40,885 nucleotides of DNA from contig CALXDO010000075.1 in NCBI GenBank assembly GCA_944387075.1, positions 1-40,885 of the forward strand, read 5' to 3'. This document shows, one piece after another, positions 16,349 through 25,292 of this stretch. The translations under genes were made by a program, and so were the position numbers. The stretch is from an uncultured Oscillospiraceae bacterium. GTDB lineage: Bacteria > Bacillota > Clostridia > Oscillospirales > Oscillospiraceae. Each line of letters opens with the position of its first letter. Within the stretch, counting starts at the first letter, position 1. Below the pieces are notes generated by a model. It searched no databases, had not been told where the DNA came from, and was given only the letters and a program-made list of their open reading frames with translations.

Positions 16349-17350
16349 TCACAAAGACTTCCCATGTTTGCACTTATACAGCCAGTTGAACATCTGAGCC
16401 AAGCGGAACGACCACCATGTGGTATAGGGAGTCAAGCGGAGCACAGCTCGTCCGGTAGGCCCCAGCTTCATGTAATCCAGCGCAGATTGGTAGTGTTGGG
16501 CCGCAAACTGGGACATCTCCTTCAGGTCCTCCCGGTACTGCACCCGCACCGATCTTGGATTGTTGTAGTACACACACCAGGCGTTGATGGAAGAGGCCAC
16601 GCACTGAGCCTCCAGCAAATTCCGGAACTGGGGCCAATCCTCCCCCATCTCCTTCAGGCGCAGACGGGCAGCCGCATAGTGGTTGACCTTGTTTCCCAGA
16701 GAGTGGTCGCTGACAATGCTGGTAGGCCGCTGGAAATAGTGATATTTGGACTGAGGCAGCCACACCATCCGCTGTATCCGCTCAAACAAACGGTGCATGA
16801 TGGCAATGTCCTCATAGGTGCGCCGCTGCCAAAATTGCAGTTCCTCAAAGATAGACCGTTTCCACACCTTGTCCCAGAGCAGATTTTGCATATCATCATT
16901 GAGCAGCAGATAGTACATGGCCTCTTCGGTGTTGAGAATGCGCATCTCCTCCCAGCTTCTCTCCTTGATATGGTCTTCGTATTCCTCCGTCCGTCCGCAC
17001 ATAACCACATCGGCTTGCTGGCTGAGTGCTGCATCCATAAGGTAGCTGTACATATCCGGGTCCACCCAGTCATCCGGGTCCACCCAGCCGATCCATTCCC
17101 CCTTGACTTGGGCCAGCCCTGCATTTCGGGCCGAGGACACGCCGCCGTTTTCCTTATGGATCACCTGTACCCTGGCATCCTTCTGGGCATAACGGTCACA
17201 GATGGCTCCACACCCATCGGGAGATCCATCATCCACCAAAATCAGTTGAAAATTCTCATAGGTTTGGGCCAAAACACTGTCCAAACACCGCTCCAAATAG
17301 TCCTCCACTTTGTAAACGGGAATGATGATCGATAACAAAGGTTGGCTCAT
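16349..17350 (-). CDS. family 2 glycosyltransferase
   Basis: This is a 333-aa GT-A fold enzyme. It has the N-terminal SIIIPVYKVEDYLERCLDS, LILVDDGSPDGCG, HKENGGVSSARNAGL and a DPDD metal-binding motif (one residue off the usual DSDD). It probably adds one sugar to the lipid-linked repeat on the cytoplasmic side. Its N-terminal third is closely similar to that of the GT2-TagF fusion downstream, so the two may be related by duplication. The start codon overlaps the preceding GT4 stop (ATGA). The donor and acceptor are unknown. Confidence 0.9.
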   Translation of the reverse strand: MSQPLLSIIIPVYKVEDYLERCLDSVLAQTYENFQLILVDDGSPDGCGAICDRYAQKDARVQVIHKENGGVSSARNAGLAQVKGEWIGWVDPDDWVDPDMYSYLMDAALSQQADVVMCGRTEEYEDHIKERSWEEMRILNTEEAMYYLLLNDDMQNLLWDKVWKRSIFEELQFWQRRTYEDIAIMHRLFERIQRMVWLPQSKYHYFQRPTSIVSDHSLGNKVNHYAAARLRLKEMGEDWPQFRNLLEAQCVASSINAWCVYYNNPRSVRVQYREDLKEMSQFAAQHYQSALDYMKLGPTGRAVLRLTPYTTWWSFRLAQMFNWLYKCKHGKSL

Positions 17351-18471
17351 GCTTCCCCCTCCAGATAGGTTTCTTCTATGAAGTGTGCCACGTCCTCCAC
17401 GGAAAATCCAGCGCTTTGCAGTGCTTGCAGGTAATCTCCATGTTGCTTTTTACTCTCCAAAAGCTTGACTGCCCACGCCTTGGCCCCCTCCTCCAGAGGC
17501 AACTGCACCGCCGTCGGCGTTACAAAGGCCTCGGGGGGCATATGCTGGGAACTCACCAATGGCAGACCGTTGGCCTGGGCCTCGACGGCCACAATGGCCA
17601 GTCCTTCAAACAGGCTGGGAAAAGCAAACACGTCCATGGCACACATCAGCTGTTCCGGACTGGGCGTGGTGCCGTAAAAGATCACATGGTCGGAAAGACC
17701 CAGCTGCTGCACCTTGGACTCCAGTTTCTCCCGATCTTCTCCGGCGCCCACCAACAACAAAACGGTTTTGGGCTCCAGCACCACCAATTCTCGGGTCACG
17801 TCCAGCAGAAACGTCTGATTTTTCTGCTGACACAGTCTACCGATGTGGCCCACCACAAAGGCGTTTTCCACATGCAGCTGCGTCCTCACTTCTTCCCGCA
17901 CCGACGGGGAAAAAGCAAACCGCTCCAACTCAACGCCATTTGGAATGAAGCGGTACGGCAGCATTTGAAGCGCCTGTGGGGAGAACAAAAACCGCGCCGC
18001 CTCTCCAGAGCAAGCCCACAGCCGGGTGGCATCCATGGAGTATCGGCTACGCCCCAGACGATGGAGCATCATCTTCAAGCACTTGGTCTTGCTCTTTCGC
18101 AGTGCCGTATTGTGGCTGTGCACAATACGGCAGGGCACCCCGGCCTTCTTGGCCAAATGCACATAGGAGAGGGAGAGACCTTGGAACAGGTTGAAATGAA
18201 TCACATCATACTGCTCTCTCTCCATCCGCTCCCAAAACATCTTCTGGTTGCGCTGTATCTGGCGGGTGCTGCCAGACAGCTGGTAAAACGAAACCCCCAG
18301 TTCTTGCAGACGCTGGGTGAAAATGCTCTCTTTCATGGCACAGGCCACAATGTCCACCTGCATGCGGCTCAAGTCCATATGTTCAAGAATCCGTGAGAGA
18401 AACGCCTCAATTCCTCCCGATTCCCACGTTTCACAGAAGCAACAAACCTTTCTGCATGGTTCCATATCCAT
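17347..18471 (-). CDS. family 4 (GT-B) glycosyltransferase
   Basis: This is a 374-aa retaining GT-B enzyme: ESGGIEAFLSRIL at the acceptor side, HSHNTAL, RFIPNGVELERF, VGHIGRLCQQKNQTFLLD and the C-terminal FPSLFEGLAIVAVEAQANGLP (nucleotide-sugar E-x7-E motif). It resembles the GT4 at 22.3-23.4 kb in order and motifs, suggesting paralogy. A TTG start at 18489 is possible, but the ATG at 18471 has GAGG close upstream and was preferred. It is the first gene after the internal promoter and leader hairpin, and is translationally coupled to the next GT2. Confidence 0.88.
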   Translation of the reverse strand: MDMEPCRKVCCFCETWESGGIEAFLSRILEHMDLSRMQVDIVACAMKESIFTQRLQELGVSFYQLSGSTRQIQRNQKMFWERMEREQYDVIHFNLFQGLSLSYVHLAKKAGVPCRIVHSHNTALRKSKTKCLKMMLHRLGRSRYSMDATRLWACSGEAARFLFSPQALQMLPYRFIPNGVELERFAFSPSVREEVRTQLHVENAFVVGHIGRLCQQKNQTFLLDVTRELVVLEPKTVLLLVGAGEDREKLESKVQQLGLSDHVIFYGTTPSPEQLMCAMDVFAFPSLFEGLAIVAVEAQANGLPLVSSQHMPPEAFVTPTAVQLPLEEGAKAWAVKLLESKKQHGDYLQALQSAGFSVEDVAHFIEETYLEGEA

Positions 18472-18505
18472 CTCAACCTCTACGAACAATTTCCATAACG
18501 CGCAG

Positions 18506-18541
18506 AAAAATAGAAAGAAGCTGGCGGGACGCGCCAGCTTC
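18506..18541 (-). terminator. leader/intergenic terminator between flippase and GT4
   Basis: A 10-bp stem (18541-18532 with 18526-18517, 5-nt loop) is followed on the minus strand by TTTCTATTTTT. It lies downstream of a strong promoter (18600-18572) and upstream of the GT4 start. It can therefore end the flippase operon and also attenuate the downstream operon. Confidence 0.75.
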
Positions 18542-18571
18542 CTTTTGTCCTCGCTGGTGTTTATCCAACGG

Positions 18572-18600
18572 ATTATACCAGATATAGCTCACCTTTTCAA
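18572..18600 (-). promoter_or_regulatory. internal sigma-A promoter of the second glycan operon
   Basis: The minus strand carries TTGAAA (18600-18595), a 17-nt spacer and TATAAT (18577-18572) with an extended TGG. This near-consensus promoter overlaps the flippase stop codon. Transcripts would begin around 18565 and pass through the hairpin at 18541-18517. Confidence 0.75.
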
Positions 18601-20052
18601 TACTTTTCCCAGGGTCTTTTCCCACACCTGGGACCAAATTTCCCGTACCATGCGTTCCCCCATCATCAACAGGAGAACCCCATAGGCCGAGAAAAAAAGT
18701 ACCGCAGAGGCTATCAGCACCACCAGGGGGTGCTGATTACTTCCCAGCAGCCACCATGCCGCAGCGGTGCCCCCACCAACAGCCACCGCTGTTTTGAGGT
18801 ATGGAATCTGCCCCAGGGCCGGAAGAATCTCCCCCCTCAGGGCAATGACCTGCACCACCAGCACCGCCACTTCCGCCAGCACTGTGCCCATGGCGGCACC
18901 TGCCGCCCCCATCCGGGGGATGAGCATGGAGTTGGCCGCAATGTTCACCGCAGCCCCTGCAAGTTCCGAATATAGCACCTGCTTTTCCCGCCCGGTGGGC
19001 ACCAGGATTTGAATGCCCATGATGTTGGTCAGCCCAATGAGCACCAAGGTGGGCATGATGAGCTGCATGGGCAGAATGGAGGCCTCAAAGGCCTTCCCTG
19101 ACAGCAGATAAATGGATGGGCGGGCAAAGAGAATGAAATAGAGACACAAGGGCACGGAAACGAGAAAAACAAACCGCAGCGCCCGCTCCGTCACCTGAGC
19201 AAAGGCCTTCTTCTCTCCCCGCTCCACATAGTAGGACACCCGAGGCAGCAGCACCGTGCCCAGAGAGGCCACCACGCCCACCAGGATGTTCTTGATCTTC
19301 ACCGCCGCGTCATAATAGCCGTTTTCCGTGGTGCCCTTGAGAAACCCCAGCATCACATTGTCCATGTTGGTGTACACCGTGGTGGCTATGGACATGGCAA
19401 AGAACACAAAGATGGGGCGGAGGTGGCGGCGGAAGTGATAGTCCCCCACCGGTCGGACATCCACCAACCACTTCAGATTGATGAGGTTGAGCACATTGGA
19501 GCCCACCGAGGCAAAAATGGTGATGCCACCGTAGATGACATAATCCCCTTCCTCCCGGATGAGGAGGAACATCCCCACCAGGGCGATGAACTTGAACAAC
19601 ACCGAGCGCAGGGTGATATACCGGTACTGCTCCATGCCCTTGTACAGCCACTCGGCCCCAATGCTGTTGAAGAGAATCATGGTACTCATCACCAGATACA
19701 GCGTCTTTTCCTCCCGCAGCTGCGGCACTGCCTGAAGGGTGAGGAAAAAGGCCAGGTAGGAGAGCACACAGGTAATCAGGTTGATGACCAGGATCTCCTG
19801 GGTCACCCGGGACAACTCCTCCCGGTTGTCCCGCACCTTGGCACAGGCACGGATGCCATAGGTGGGAATGCCCAATTGGGCAAACATGGAGAAATAGGTG
19901 ACCACTGAGTTGGCAAAGGACACCGTGCCAATCCCATGGGGCCCCAAAATTTTGGTCACATAGGGATAGGTGATGATGGGAAAGATCATGGCAGACACCG
20001 TGAGGATGCTGTTCATGACAAAATTAAACTTAACGGACTGAATTTTGGCCAT
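18589..20052 (-). CDS. Wzx-type oligosaccharide flippase
   Basis: This is a 487-aa polytopic protein of the polysaccharide-transport/MATE-like superfamily with about 14 helices. It should flip undecaprenyl-linked repeat units to the outer face for polymerisation. The N-terminus (KFNFVMNSILTVSAMIFPI, ITYPYVTKILGP) and internal GIGTVSFANSVV are family typical. The ATG at 20052 has AGAGG 5 nt upstream; the 11 extra in-frame residues before it are rejected. It follows the Wzy-like gene by 2 bp. Confidence 0.9.
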   Translation of the reverse strand: MAKIQSVKFNFVMNSILTVSAMIFPIITYPYVTKILGPHGIGTVSFANSVVTYFSMFAQLGIPTYGIRACAKVRDNREELSRVTQEILVINLITCVLSYLAFFLTLQAVPQLREEKTLYLVMSTMILFNSIGAEWLYKGMEQYRYITLRSVLFKFIALVGMFLLIREEGDYVIYGGITIFASVGSNVLNLINLKWLVDVRPVGDYHFRRHLRPIFVFFAMSIATTVYTNMDNVMLGFLKGTTENGYYDAAVKIKNILVGVVASLGTVLLPRVSYYVERGEKKAFAQVTERALRFVFLVSVPLCLYFILFARPSIYLLSGKAFEASILPMQLIMPTLVLIGLTNIMGIQILVPTGREKQVLYSELAGAAVNIAANSMLIPRMGAAGAAMGTVLAEVAVLVVQVIALRGEILPALGQIPYLKTAVAVGGGTAAAWWLLGSNQHPLVVLIASAVLFFSAYGVLLLMMGERMVREIWSQVWEKTLGKVLKR

Positions 20053-20054
20053 AA

Positions 20055-21290
20055 TTACCTCTTTCTCTCTAGCCATTTGGGACACGCATACAGAATGGGG
20101 GCAGCGGCAAAGAGAATAAGGTTGAGGTGTATCTCCAGCAGCCTTGGCTCAATGAAGCAGCACACCAACACGGCCAGATAGAGAAAACAGTGGTTCCAAT
20201 CCCCCTGCTTGTACAGGCGTTTGCCCAACCACACCAACAGGATCAGCACCGCCACGGAGAACAGGACACCGTAGTTAAACAGGGTCAAAGAGTAGGAAGA
20301 ATCCACAAAATTGTAACGCTCCGCAATAGTCTCCCAGTCCACATGTCCGCCATACCCCACCCACTGGATGGAATTGCCCAGCAAGTGAATGCCATAATCC
20401 GCAGCAGCCTTAGCGGTAAGGCGGATGCGGTCGGAGAGCAGTCGGTTGAACAGTTGGGCCGGTTCGCCTGGATAGCGTATACACAGTGCCGCCAAAATCA
20501 CGCTGAGATACAGCGCACCATACTCGTACCCGTGGCGCACCACCCGGCACACCACCTGAACCCAACGTTTTTCCCCCATGTGATGGGCCCATTTCTCCCA
20601 TCGGGAACGTTGGCCCAGCACCATCTCCACCACAATCACCACGCAGGAGAGCAGAAAGCCATTGCGGGCGTCGGTGAGGTAGTACAGCCCCCCGATGAGG
20701 GCCAGCAGCACCACTCCGGACACCAGAGAAATTCCCTTCTTGCACCGCCACATGGCGCACACCAGCAGGAAGAAGAAGTAGGTCATAACCACCGTGGGAT
20801 AAGTAAAGCCCAGGGAGTGGCGCACCGTGGCGTCCTCTCGGACGTAGGTCAGGTCGGGTAGGTTTCCGCTCAGGGTCAAGAGGAACACAAATACCAGAAC
20901 CACCACCTGAACAAGAAGGGCAACTCCAAAGATATGCTCCAACTCCACCCCTTTGGATGCCAGCAGCAACGCCAGCACAAACAACGGCAAGGTATCCCCA
21001 GAGGTCCACACCACCAGCAGCACCAGCACGCCCATCAAAGCGTACTTCACCCCGCAGCCCATTGCCTCCCGGGTAAGTGCCCATCCTCCCTCTTTCTTCC
21101 GACACAAGAGGGCAAAATCCCACAGAATTTTCACCCCTGCCAGTGCAAAGGACAGGTATCGAGCCAGGGTGAGCACTTTGGCCGCTGCTCCCAGCTCGGT
21201 CACCATGGTGAATTGTAGCGTTGTTGCCACCAGATAGAGGAGAAACGCGCACCAGAACAGACATTGGCGCAGCACATCGCTTGTTTTCAT
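20055..21290 (-). CDS. Wzy-like polysaccharide polymerase (O-antigen ligase/polymerase family)
   Basis: This is a 411-aa integral membrane protein with about 11-12 helices, a large extracytoplasmic loop (about residues 290-345) and VDSSYSLTLFNYG before the final helices, a pattern common in Wzy polymerases. It should join flipped repeat units. Sequence conservation in this family is low, so the call leans on topology and on its place between Galf-transferase-like and flippase genes. The start codon overlaps the previous stop (ATGA). Confidence 0.75.
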   Translation of the reverse strand: MKTSDVLRQCLFWCAFLLYLVATTLQFTMVTELGAAAKVLTLARYLSFALAGVKILWDFALLCRKKEGGWALTREAMGCGVKYALMGVLVLLVVWTSGDTLPLFVLALLLASKGVELEHIFGVALLVQVVVLVFVFLLTLSGNLPDLTYVREDATVRHSLGFTYPTVVMTYFFFLLVCAMWRCKKGISLVSGVVLLALIGGLYYLTDARNGFLLSCVVIVVEMVLGQRSRWEKWAHHMGEKRWVQVVCRVVRHGYEYGALYLSVILAALCIRYPGEPAQLFNRLLSDRIRLTAKAAADYGIHLLGNSIQWVGYGGHVDWETIAERYNFVDSSYSLTLFNYGVLFSVAVLILLVWLGKRLYKQGDWNHCFLYLAVLVCCFIEPRLLEIHLNLILFAAAPILYACPKWLERKR

Positions 21291-22342
21291 TCTGTCACCT
21301 CGTCCTTGGGTTTCTGATGTCTGCGCAGGGCTCGGCAGAGCATATCCCCCCGACGCAGCCGTTCCCCCATGTCAGCCGCCCCCTGGCACAGCGCAGCATA
21401 CTCTTCTCTGCTCATGTGTTGCAGCCGCCGGGGCAGTTCCTCCAGGCTGCGCACAGCAATCCCCAGATGGTGCTCCACCACATAGTCGGCAATGGCAGAC
21501 TGATCCCACACAATCACCGGAAGGCCGCAGGCCAGATAGAGTGACGTCTTGTGGGGGTTATTATACTTTAGGTAGTGCCCGAATACCCCGGAACAGCTCT
21601 CCACCTGGTCTCCATCCCACACCAAGCCGAAACCACCCCGCAGCACCTGGGGAAGCTGCTCCGGGGGATACTGTCCACAGTATTTCACCCCTGCCTGGGG
21701 AGCTCCATCTTGATGGTTTGGGCCATAGAGGCGAAAGCGGACCTTGGAGTCCAGCTGATCCAGCCGGTATACATATCCCGCCTTGTCTCGCATCAGGTTG
21801 CCCGCCACCACCACTTCGCAGGGATCTCCCGTGTTGCAAGCTGTGGGTTCTCCGTCCATCAGATAGTCAAACATCCCCAGGGTTCGGATGTCTTTGTCTC
21901 CGTACCCATCCTCGCACAGATGCTCTGCCATCACTTGGTTGTGGGCAATGAGCACATCTGCTGTGTCCAGGAATTGACGCTCCCCATTGCCCTCAACCCC
22001 CCGCAGGCTGTCCAGGTCATGAAGGAGAAAAATCAGTTGTACCCCCTTCTTCTTCATGTCCCGCAGAAAAGGGATGGCCAGGCGGCTCACCTTGGGGTAC
22101 ATATCCAGGGGGTACTGTACCAGCAGCGTGTCCCCTGGGGACAGCTGCCGGGACACCCACCGCCAGTCCATCCAGGTCACCGCCGCCATTTTCAGCTTAT
22201 CCAAAGTCCCCTTGCCCTGGCTGCGGTGGACGGGCAGAGCCGTCCAGCCCTGGGCGGTCAAAATCGTTCCCACGTCGTTGCGGGCCTTGGAGCCTGCGTG
22301 GAACTCGTGGGAGTCCCGCTCCACGATGCAGAATTGTCTCAT
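21287..22342 (-). CDS. galactofuranosyltransferase-like GT (Gtf3/WefE type)
   Basis: This is a 351-aa glycosyltransferase with the N-terminal SRQLSPGDTLLVQYPL, FLLHDLDSLRG, and C-terminal LRGGFGLVWDGD, PHKTSLYLACGLPVI blocks that recall the Gtf3 and beta-1,6-galactofuranosyltransferase group. The presence of glf in the same operon supplies UDP-Galf and supports this reading. Other Gtf3-fold sugar transferases are possible. The start overlaps the upstream GT4 stop (ATGA). Confidence 0.7.
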   Translation of the reverse strand: MRQFCIVERDSHEFHAGSKARNDVGTILTAQGWTALPVHRSQGKGTLDKLKMAAVTWMDWRWVSRQLSPGDTLLVQYPLDMYPKVSRLAIPFLRDMKKKGVQLIFLLHDLDSLRGVEGNGERQFLDTADVLIAHNQVMAEHLCEDGYGDKDIRTLGMFDYLMDGEPTACNTGDPCEVVVAGNLMRDKAGYVYRLDQLDSKVRFRLYGPNHQDGAPQAGVKYCGQYPPEQLPQVLRGGFGLVWDGDQVESCSGVFGHYLKYNNPHKTSLYLACGLPVIVWDQSAIADYVVEHHLGIAVRSLEELPRRLQHMSREEYAALCQGAADMGERLRRGDMLCRALRRHQKPKDEVTE

Positions 22343-23445
22343 GTTTCCTCCTCTGTCAGCAGCCCTTGCAGCCGCCGCACCTGACTGTTGATGTCATAGG
22401 GGGAGTGGGCAAACCGCTCCTGATCCACACGCCCCGCCGGGCAGGCCCTTTGTACCACACACTCCGCCCACGTCTGGGGCGTGTCCTGAAGGGAAAGACG
22501 GTACAGGTTTTGGTTGACCTGTATCTCTGGGACGATGGCATCGGACACCACGCAGGGCAACCCGTTGGCCTGGGCCTCCAGCAGGGCCATGGGCAGTCCT
22601 TCAAACCGCGAGGGGAAGAGAAACACGTCCATGGCCTGGTAGAGCCGGGCAGTGTCCGAGCGGACTCCCAGAAACTCCACCCGATCCTCCAGCCCCAGGG
22701 TACGCGCCTTCTCCTTCATGGACTCCAGGTCCTCTCCCTGGCCCACCAGCAGCGCCTTCACCGGCTGTCCCATTTGGGCCAACTGGGCCACCACGTCCAG
22801 AACAAAGCTCTGGTTTTTCTGAAAATGGAATCGACCCACATGTCCCACCACCAGGGCGTTTTCACAGCCCAGCTGGCGGCGGTACTCCTCCCGCACCTGG
22901 GGGTTGGGAGCAAAGGGAGCGGGGTCGATGGCGTTGCAGATGAGCTGATAGTGGGGCAGGGCACGGGGCTCCGCTCCGAAAAACCAAGAGCAAGCCTCAT
23001 CCGAGCAAGACCAAAAATCCGTGGCAACCTTCCGCACCACCCGGCGGTTATACCGGTGCAAAAGTCCACGGAGAAAGCTGTCCCCATTGGCAGCGTTGTG
23101 ACAATGGATGATCCGCTTGGGAATCCCATATTTTTTCGCCGCTTTCAGATAGTCAATGTTGGCCAGGCTGCACACATTGACCCAGATGGCACAGTATTCT
23201 CTGGCGTGGGTTGCCATAAAGGCATCCAGCGCCTGAGAAAAGGCCCGCCGCCCGTCCCGCCGGGCAGGTATCTTGTAGATGATACCCCCCAGGGCACAAA
23301 TCTCATCCTCATAGGCCACCGTCTGGGAATTGCACAGGAAATCAAATTGCACCTGGCAGCGGTCCATGGCCCGATAGTAATTCATGATGACGCTCTCCAC
23401 CCCGCCGGGGTTTTCCGTCATACCAAATACCAATACCTTCTTCAT
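22339..23445 (-). CDS. family 4 (GT-B) glycosyltransferase
   Basis: This is a 368-aa retaining GT-B enzyme: ENPGGVESVIMNYYR, HCHNAA, NAIDPAPFAPNP, VGHVGRFHFQKNQSFVLD and FPSRFEGLPMALLEAQANGLP. It resembles capsular Gal/Glc-type GT4 enzymes. The ATG at 23445 begins the conserved MKKVLVFGM with AAAGGA upstream; a much longer in-frame extension overlaps the previous gene and was rejected. The sugar specificity is unknown. Confidence 0.9.
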   Translation of the reverse strand: MKKVLVFGMTENPGGVESVIMNYYRAMDRCQVQFDFLCNSQTVAYEDEICALGGIIYKIPARRDGRRAFSQALDAFMATHAREYCAIWVNVCSLANIDYLKAAKKYGIPKRIIHCHNAANGDSFLRGLLHRYNRRVVRKVATDFWSCSDEACSWFFGAEPRALPHYQLICNAIDPAPFAPNPQVREEYRRQLGCENALVVGHVGRFHFQKNQSFVLDVVAQLAQMGQPVKALLVGQGEDLESMKEKARTLGLEDRVEFLGVRSDTARLYQAMDVFLFPSRFEGLPMALLEAQANGLPCVVSDAIVPEIQVNQNLYRLSLQDTPQTWAECVVQRACPAGRVDQERFAHSPYDINSQVRRLQGLLTEEET

Positions 23446-23456
23446 GGTCTCGTCCT

Positions 23457-24497
23457 TTACTTCCCGGCGTATCTGCGAAACTGCCAATGCCGAACCTTGG
23501 CAATGAGGTAGACGCCAAAATCGAATCGCGTGCGCAGACACAGCAGGGTGATTTTCCGGGTCGTGGAAAAGTCTCCATAGTGAATGTACCGCAACGCCTT
23601 TTTAAACAGCGGCTGCTGCACCATTTGGCGGAAGGCTCTGCGCTGCGCCCTGCCCTTCTGCCCATTGTCCGGGTGAAAGGAGTCATTGACCGCGATGAGC
23701 AGCAAATGGTAGAGCACACAGCTGTCATAGGCGTCCCGGCAGTACTCCCGGTCTCCCATCTGCTCCAGGTCCTCCCGGATGGCCTCCATGGAGCGGATAT
23801 AGCGCTGAGCGTAGTCGGGGCGGTAGCGGCGCACCGCCGAGCCGCTGTTGAACCAGTAGTGATACATGGCCTGAGGCAGATAGGAGATGCGCTGTGCCCC
23901 ACAGGCCGCCCGGAACATAAACTCTGCATCCTCCGCCGCGGATAGTTCCTCCCGGAACCGCAAAGTAAGCCGCTCCAGCATTTCCCGACGAAACAGCTTG
24001 GCGGTGACAAAGCCCGCTCCGGTCTGGGGCTTGAGCACGTCGCATTCAAACCGGCGTTTCTCCTCCCCACCCAAACGGGCCGCTTTCTCCATGTAACTGC
24101 GGGGCTGAGACACCGTGCCGTACTCCATCACATGCTCGGTCATGACGATGTCCGCCTGGTGGTTCTCCCCTTCCTCCACCTGTTGGGCCAACAGGTCTGG
24201 GTCAATCCAGTCGTCGGAATCCACAAAGGCAACCCAGGTCCCCCGGGCGTGGTTCATTCCCAAATTACGGGCCGCAGAGACCCCTTTATGGGGCTGTTCC
24301 AGCACCTGAATGGGGAGTTTCCCTTCGTACTCCTTCACCACAGGCAGATAGCTCTGTGCCGGCTCGTCAAATACCAGCAGTACCTCAACCCCTTCCAGCG
24401 TCTGGGCCTTCAAGCTATCCAGACACCGCCGCAGCAGTTCCAGGGGCACCTGATATACCGGCACCACCACGCTGACTTGTATATTTTTCTCTTCCAT
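23457..24497 (-). CDS. family 2 glycosyltransferase
   Basis: This is a 346-aa GT-A enzyme with VSVVVPVYQVPLELLRRCLDS, KGVSAARNLGMNHARG and the DSDDWIDPD metal/donor motif, followed by the usual alpha-helical C-terminus. The LLVFDEPAQ segment in place of the common LVDDGS block is divergent and may reflect a different nucleotide contact. It lies between the DUF4422 and GT4 genes. Confidence 0.9.
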   Translation of the reverse strand: MEEKNIQVSVVVPVYQVPLELLRRCLDSLKAQTLEGVEVLLVFDEPAQSYLPVVKEYEGKLPIQVLEQPHKGVSAARNLGMNHARGTWVAFVDSDDWIDPDLLAQQVEEGENHQADIVMTEHVMEYGTVSQPRSYMEKAARLGGEEKRRFECDVLKPQTGAGFVTAKLFRREMLERLTLRFREELSAAEDAEFMFRAACGAQRISYLPQAMYHYWFNSGSAVRRYRPDYAQRYIRSMEAIREDLEQMGDREYCRDAYDSCVLYHLLLIAVNDSFHPDNGQKGRAQRRAFRQMVQQPLFKKALRYIHYGDFSTTRKITLLCLRTRFDFGVYLIAKVRHWQFRRYAGK

Positions 24498-24518
24498 CCT
24501 AGTTCTCCATATGTCAAT

Positions 24519-25292
24519 TCAAAAGCTGGAGTCGTACTTTTTGCCGGAAAATTTCGCCCGCAAGAAGGAGGTTCCCTTCCGCCACCAGTTCACCGGCTCG
24601 GTGGATACCACCGGCAGCTCCTTGTACTCATACCCCTGGGTCTCCAACCACACATCCAGCAGCAGCTCACTGACCCGCCCAAAAAGACGAGCCTGGAAGG
24701 GGTCCAAACTCTGGTAATCCACCCGCTGCTCCAGCTGCTCCAAAATGGGGAACAGCCATGCACAGTAGGAATCACACGCCTCCCTGGACATGACAAACAT
24801 GTTGAACATATGGCCCCACGTGTGCTTCATCACCCGGTCGAAAGCGGCCAGATAGAGGGGGCACTGCTCCTGGATGATCTCTCGGGTTCTATCCAAGTGT
24901 TCCCGATTGTGGGTGTGGACATAATGGGAGTAGAGGCTTTCAATGTAGTACCGACGTTTCCGGGGCAGCAGCACATCCCACTGCGCCAGCAACTTCTCCA
25001 GCTCCTCCTGGGTCAAAATCCGCTCCCAGGGATTTTTGCTCTTGTGACTTCCACCAAAGTGGCGGCGGTAGTGCACCAGCCCTTTGTAATCCGAAGTATT
25101 GTTTTTCCACAGCCAATAAAGGCCAGTCAGTTCACAGTAATATGGGTTTTTCCGGGAAATATTCTCTCCTGTGTCATCTCCAGCGAATCCAATGCTCTCC
25201 TTCCCCGCCTTGCCCACCTGGAGGGGCAAATAACAGGGGTCCTGGGGCATCTGGTAGGGCTTATGAGCGGCAACTACAATGGTACACGTCAT
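24519..25292 (-). CDS. DUF4422-family putative glycosyltransferase
   Basis: This is a 257-aa protein matching the capsule-associated DUF4422 pattern: a start of TCTIVVAAHKPY, then ISRKNPYYCELTGLYWLWKN, YKGLVHYRRHF, and HMFNMFVMSREACDSYCAWLF. Such proteins lie in polysaccharide loci and are thought to be glycosyltransferases. The ATG at 25292 overlaps the glf stop (ATGA), which decides the start over an in-frame ATG six codons earlier. Confidence 0.82.
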   Translation of the reverse strand: MTCTIVVAAHKPYQMPQDPCYLPLQVGKAGKESIGFAGDDTGENISRKNPYYCELTGLYWLWKNNTSDYKGLVHYRRHFGGSHKSKNPWERILTQEELEKLLAQWDVLLPRKRRYYIESLYSHYVHTHNREHLDRTREIIQEQCPLYLAAFDRVMKHTWGHMFNMFVMSREACDSYCAWLFPILEQLEQRVDYQSLDPFQARLFGRVSELLLDVWLETQGYEYKELPVVSTEPVNWWRKGTSFLRAKFSGKKYDSSF

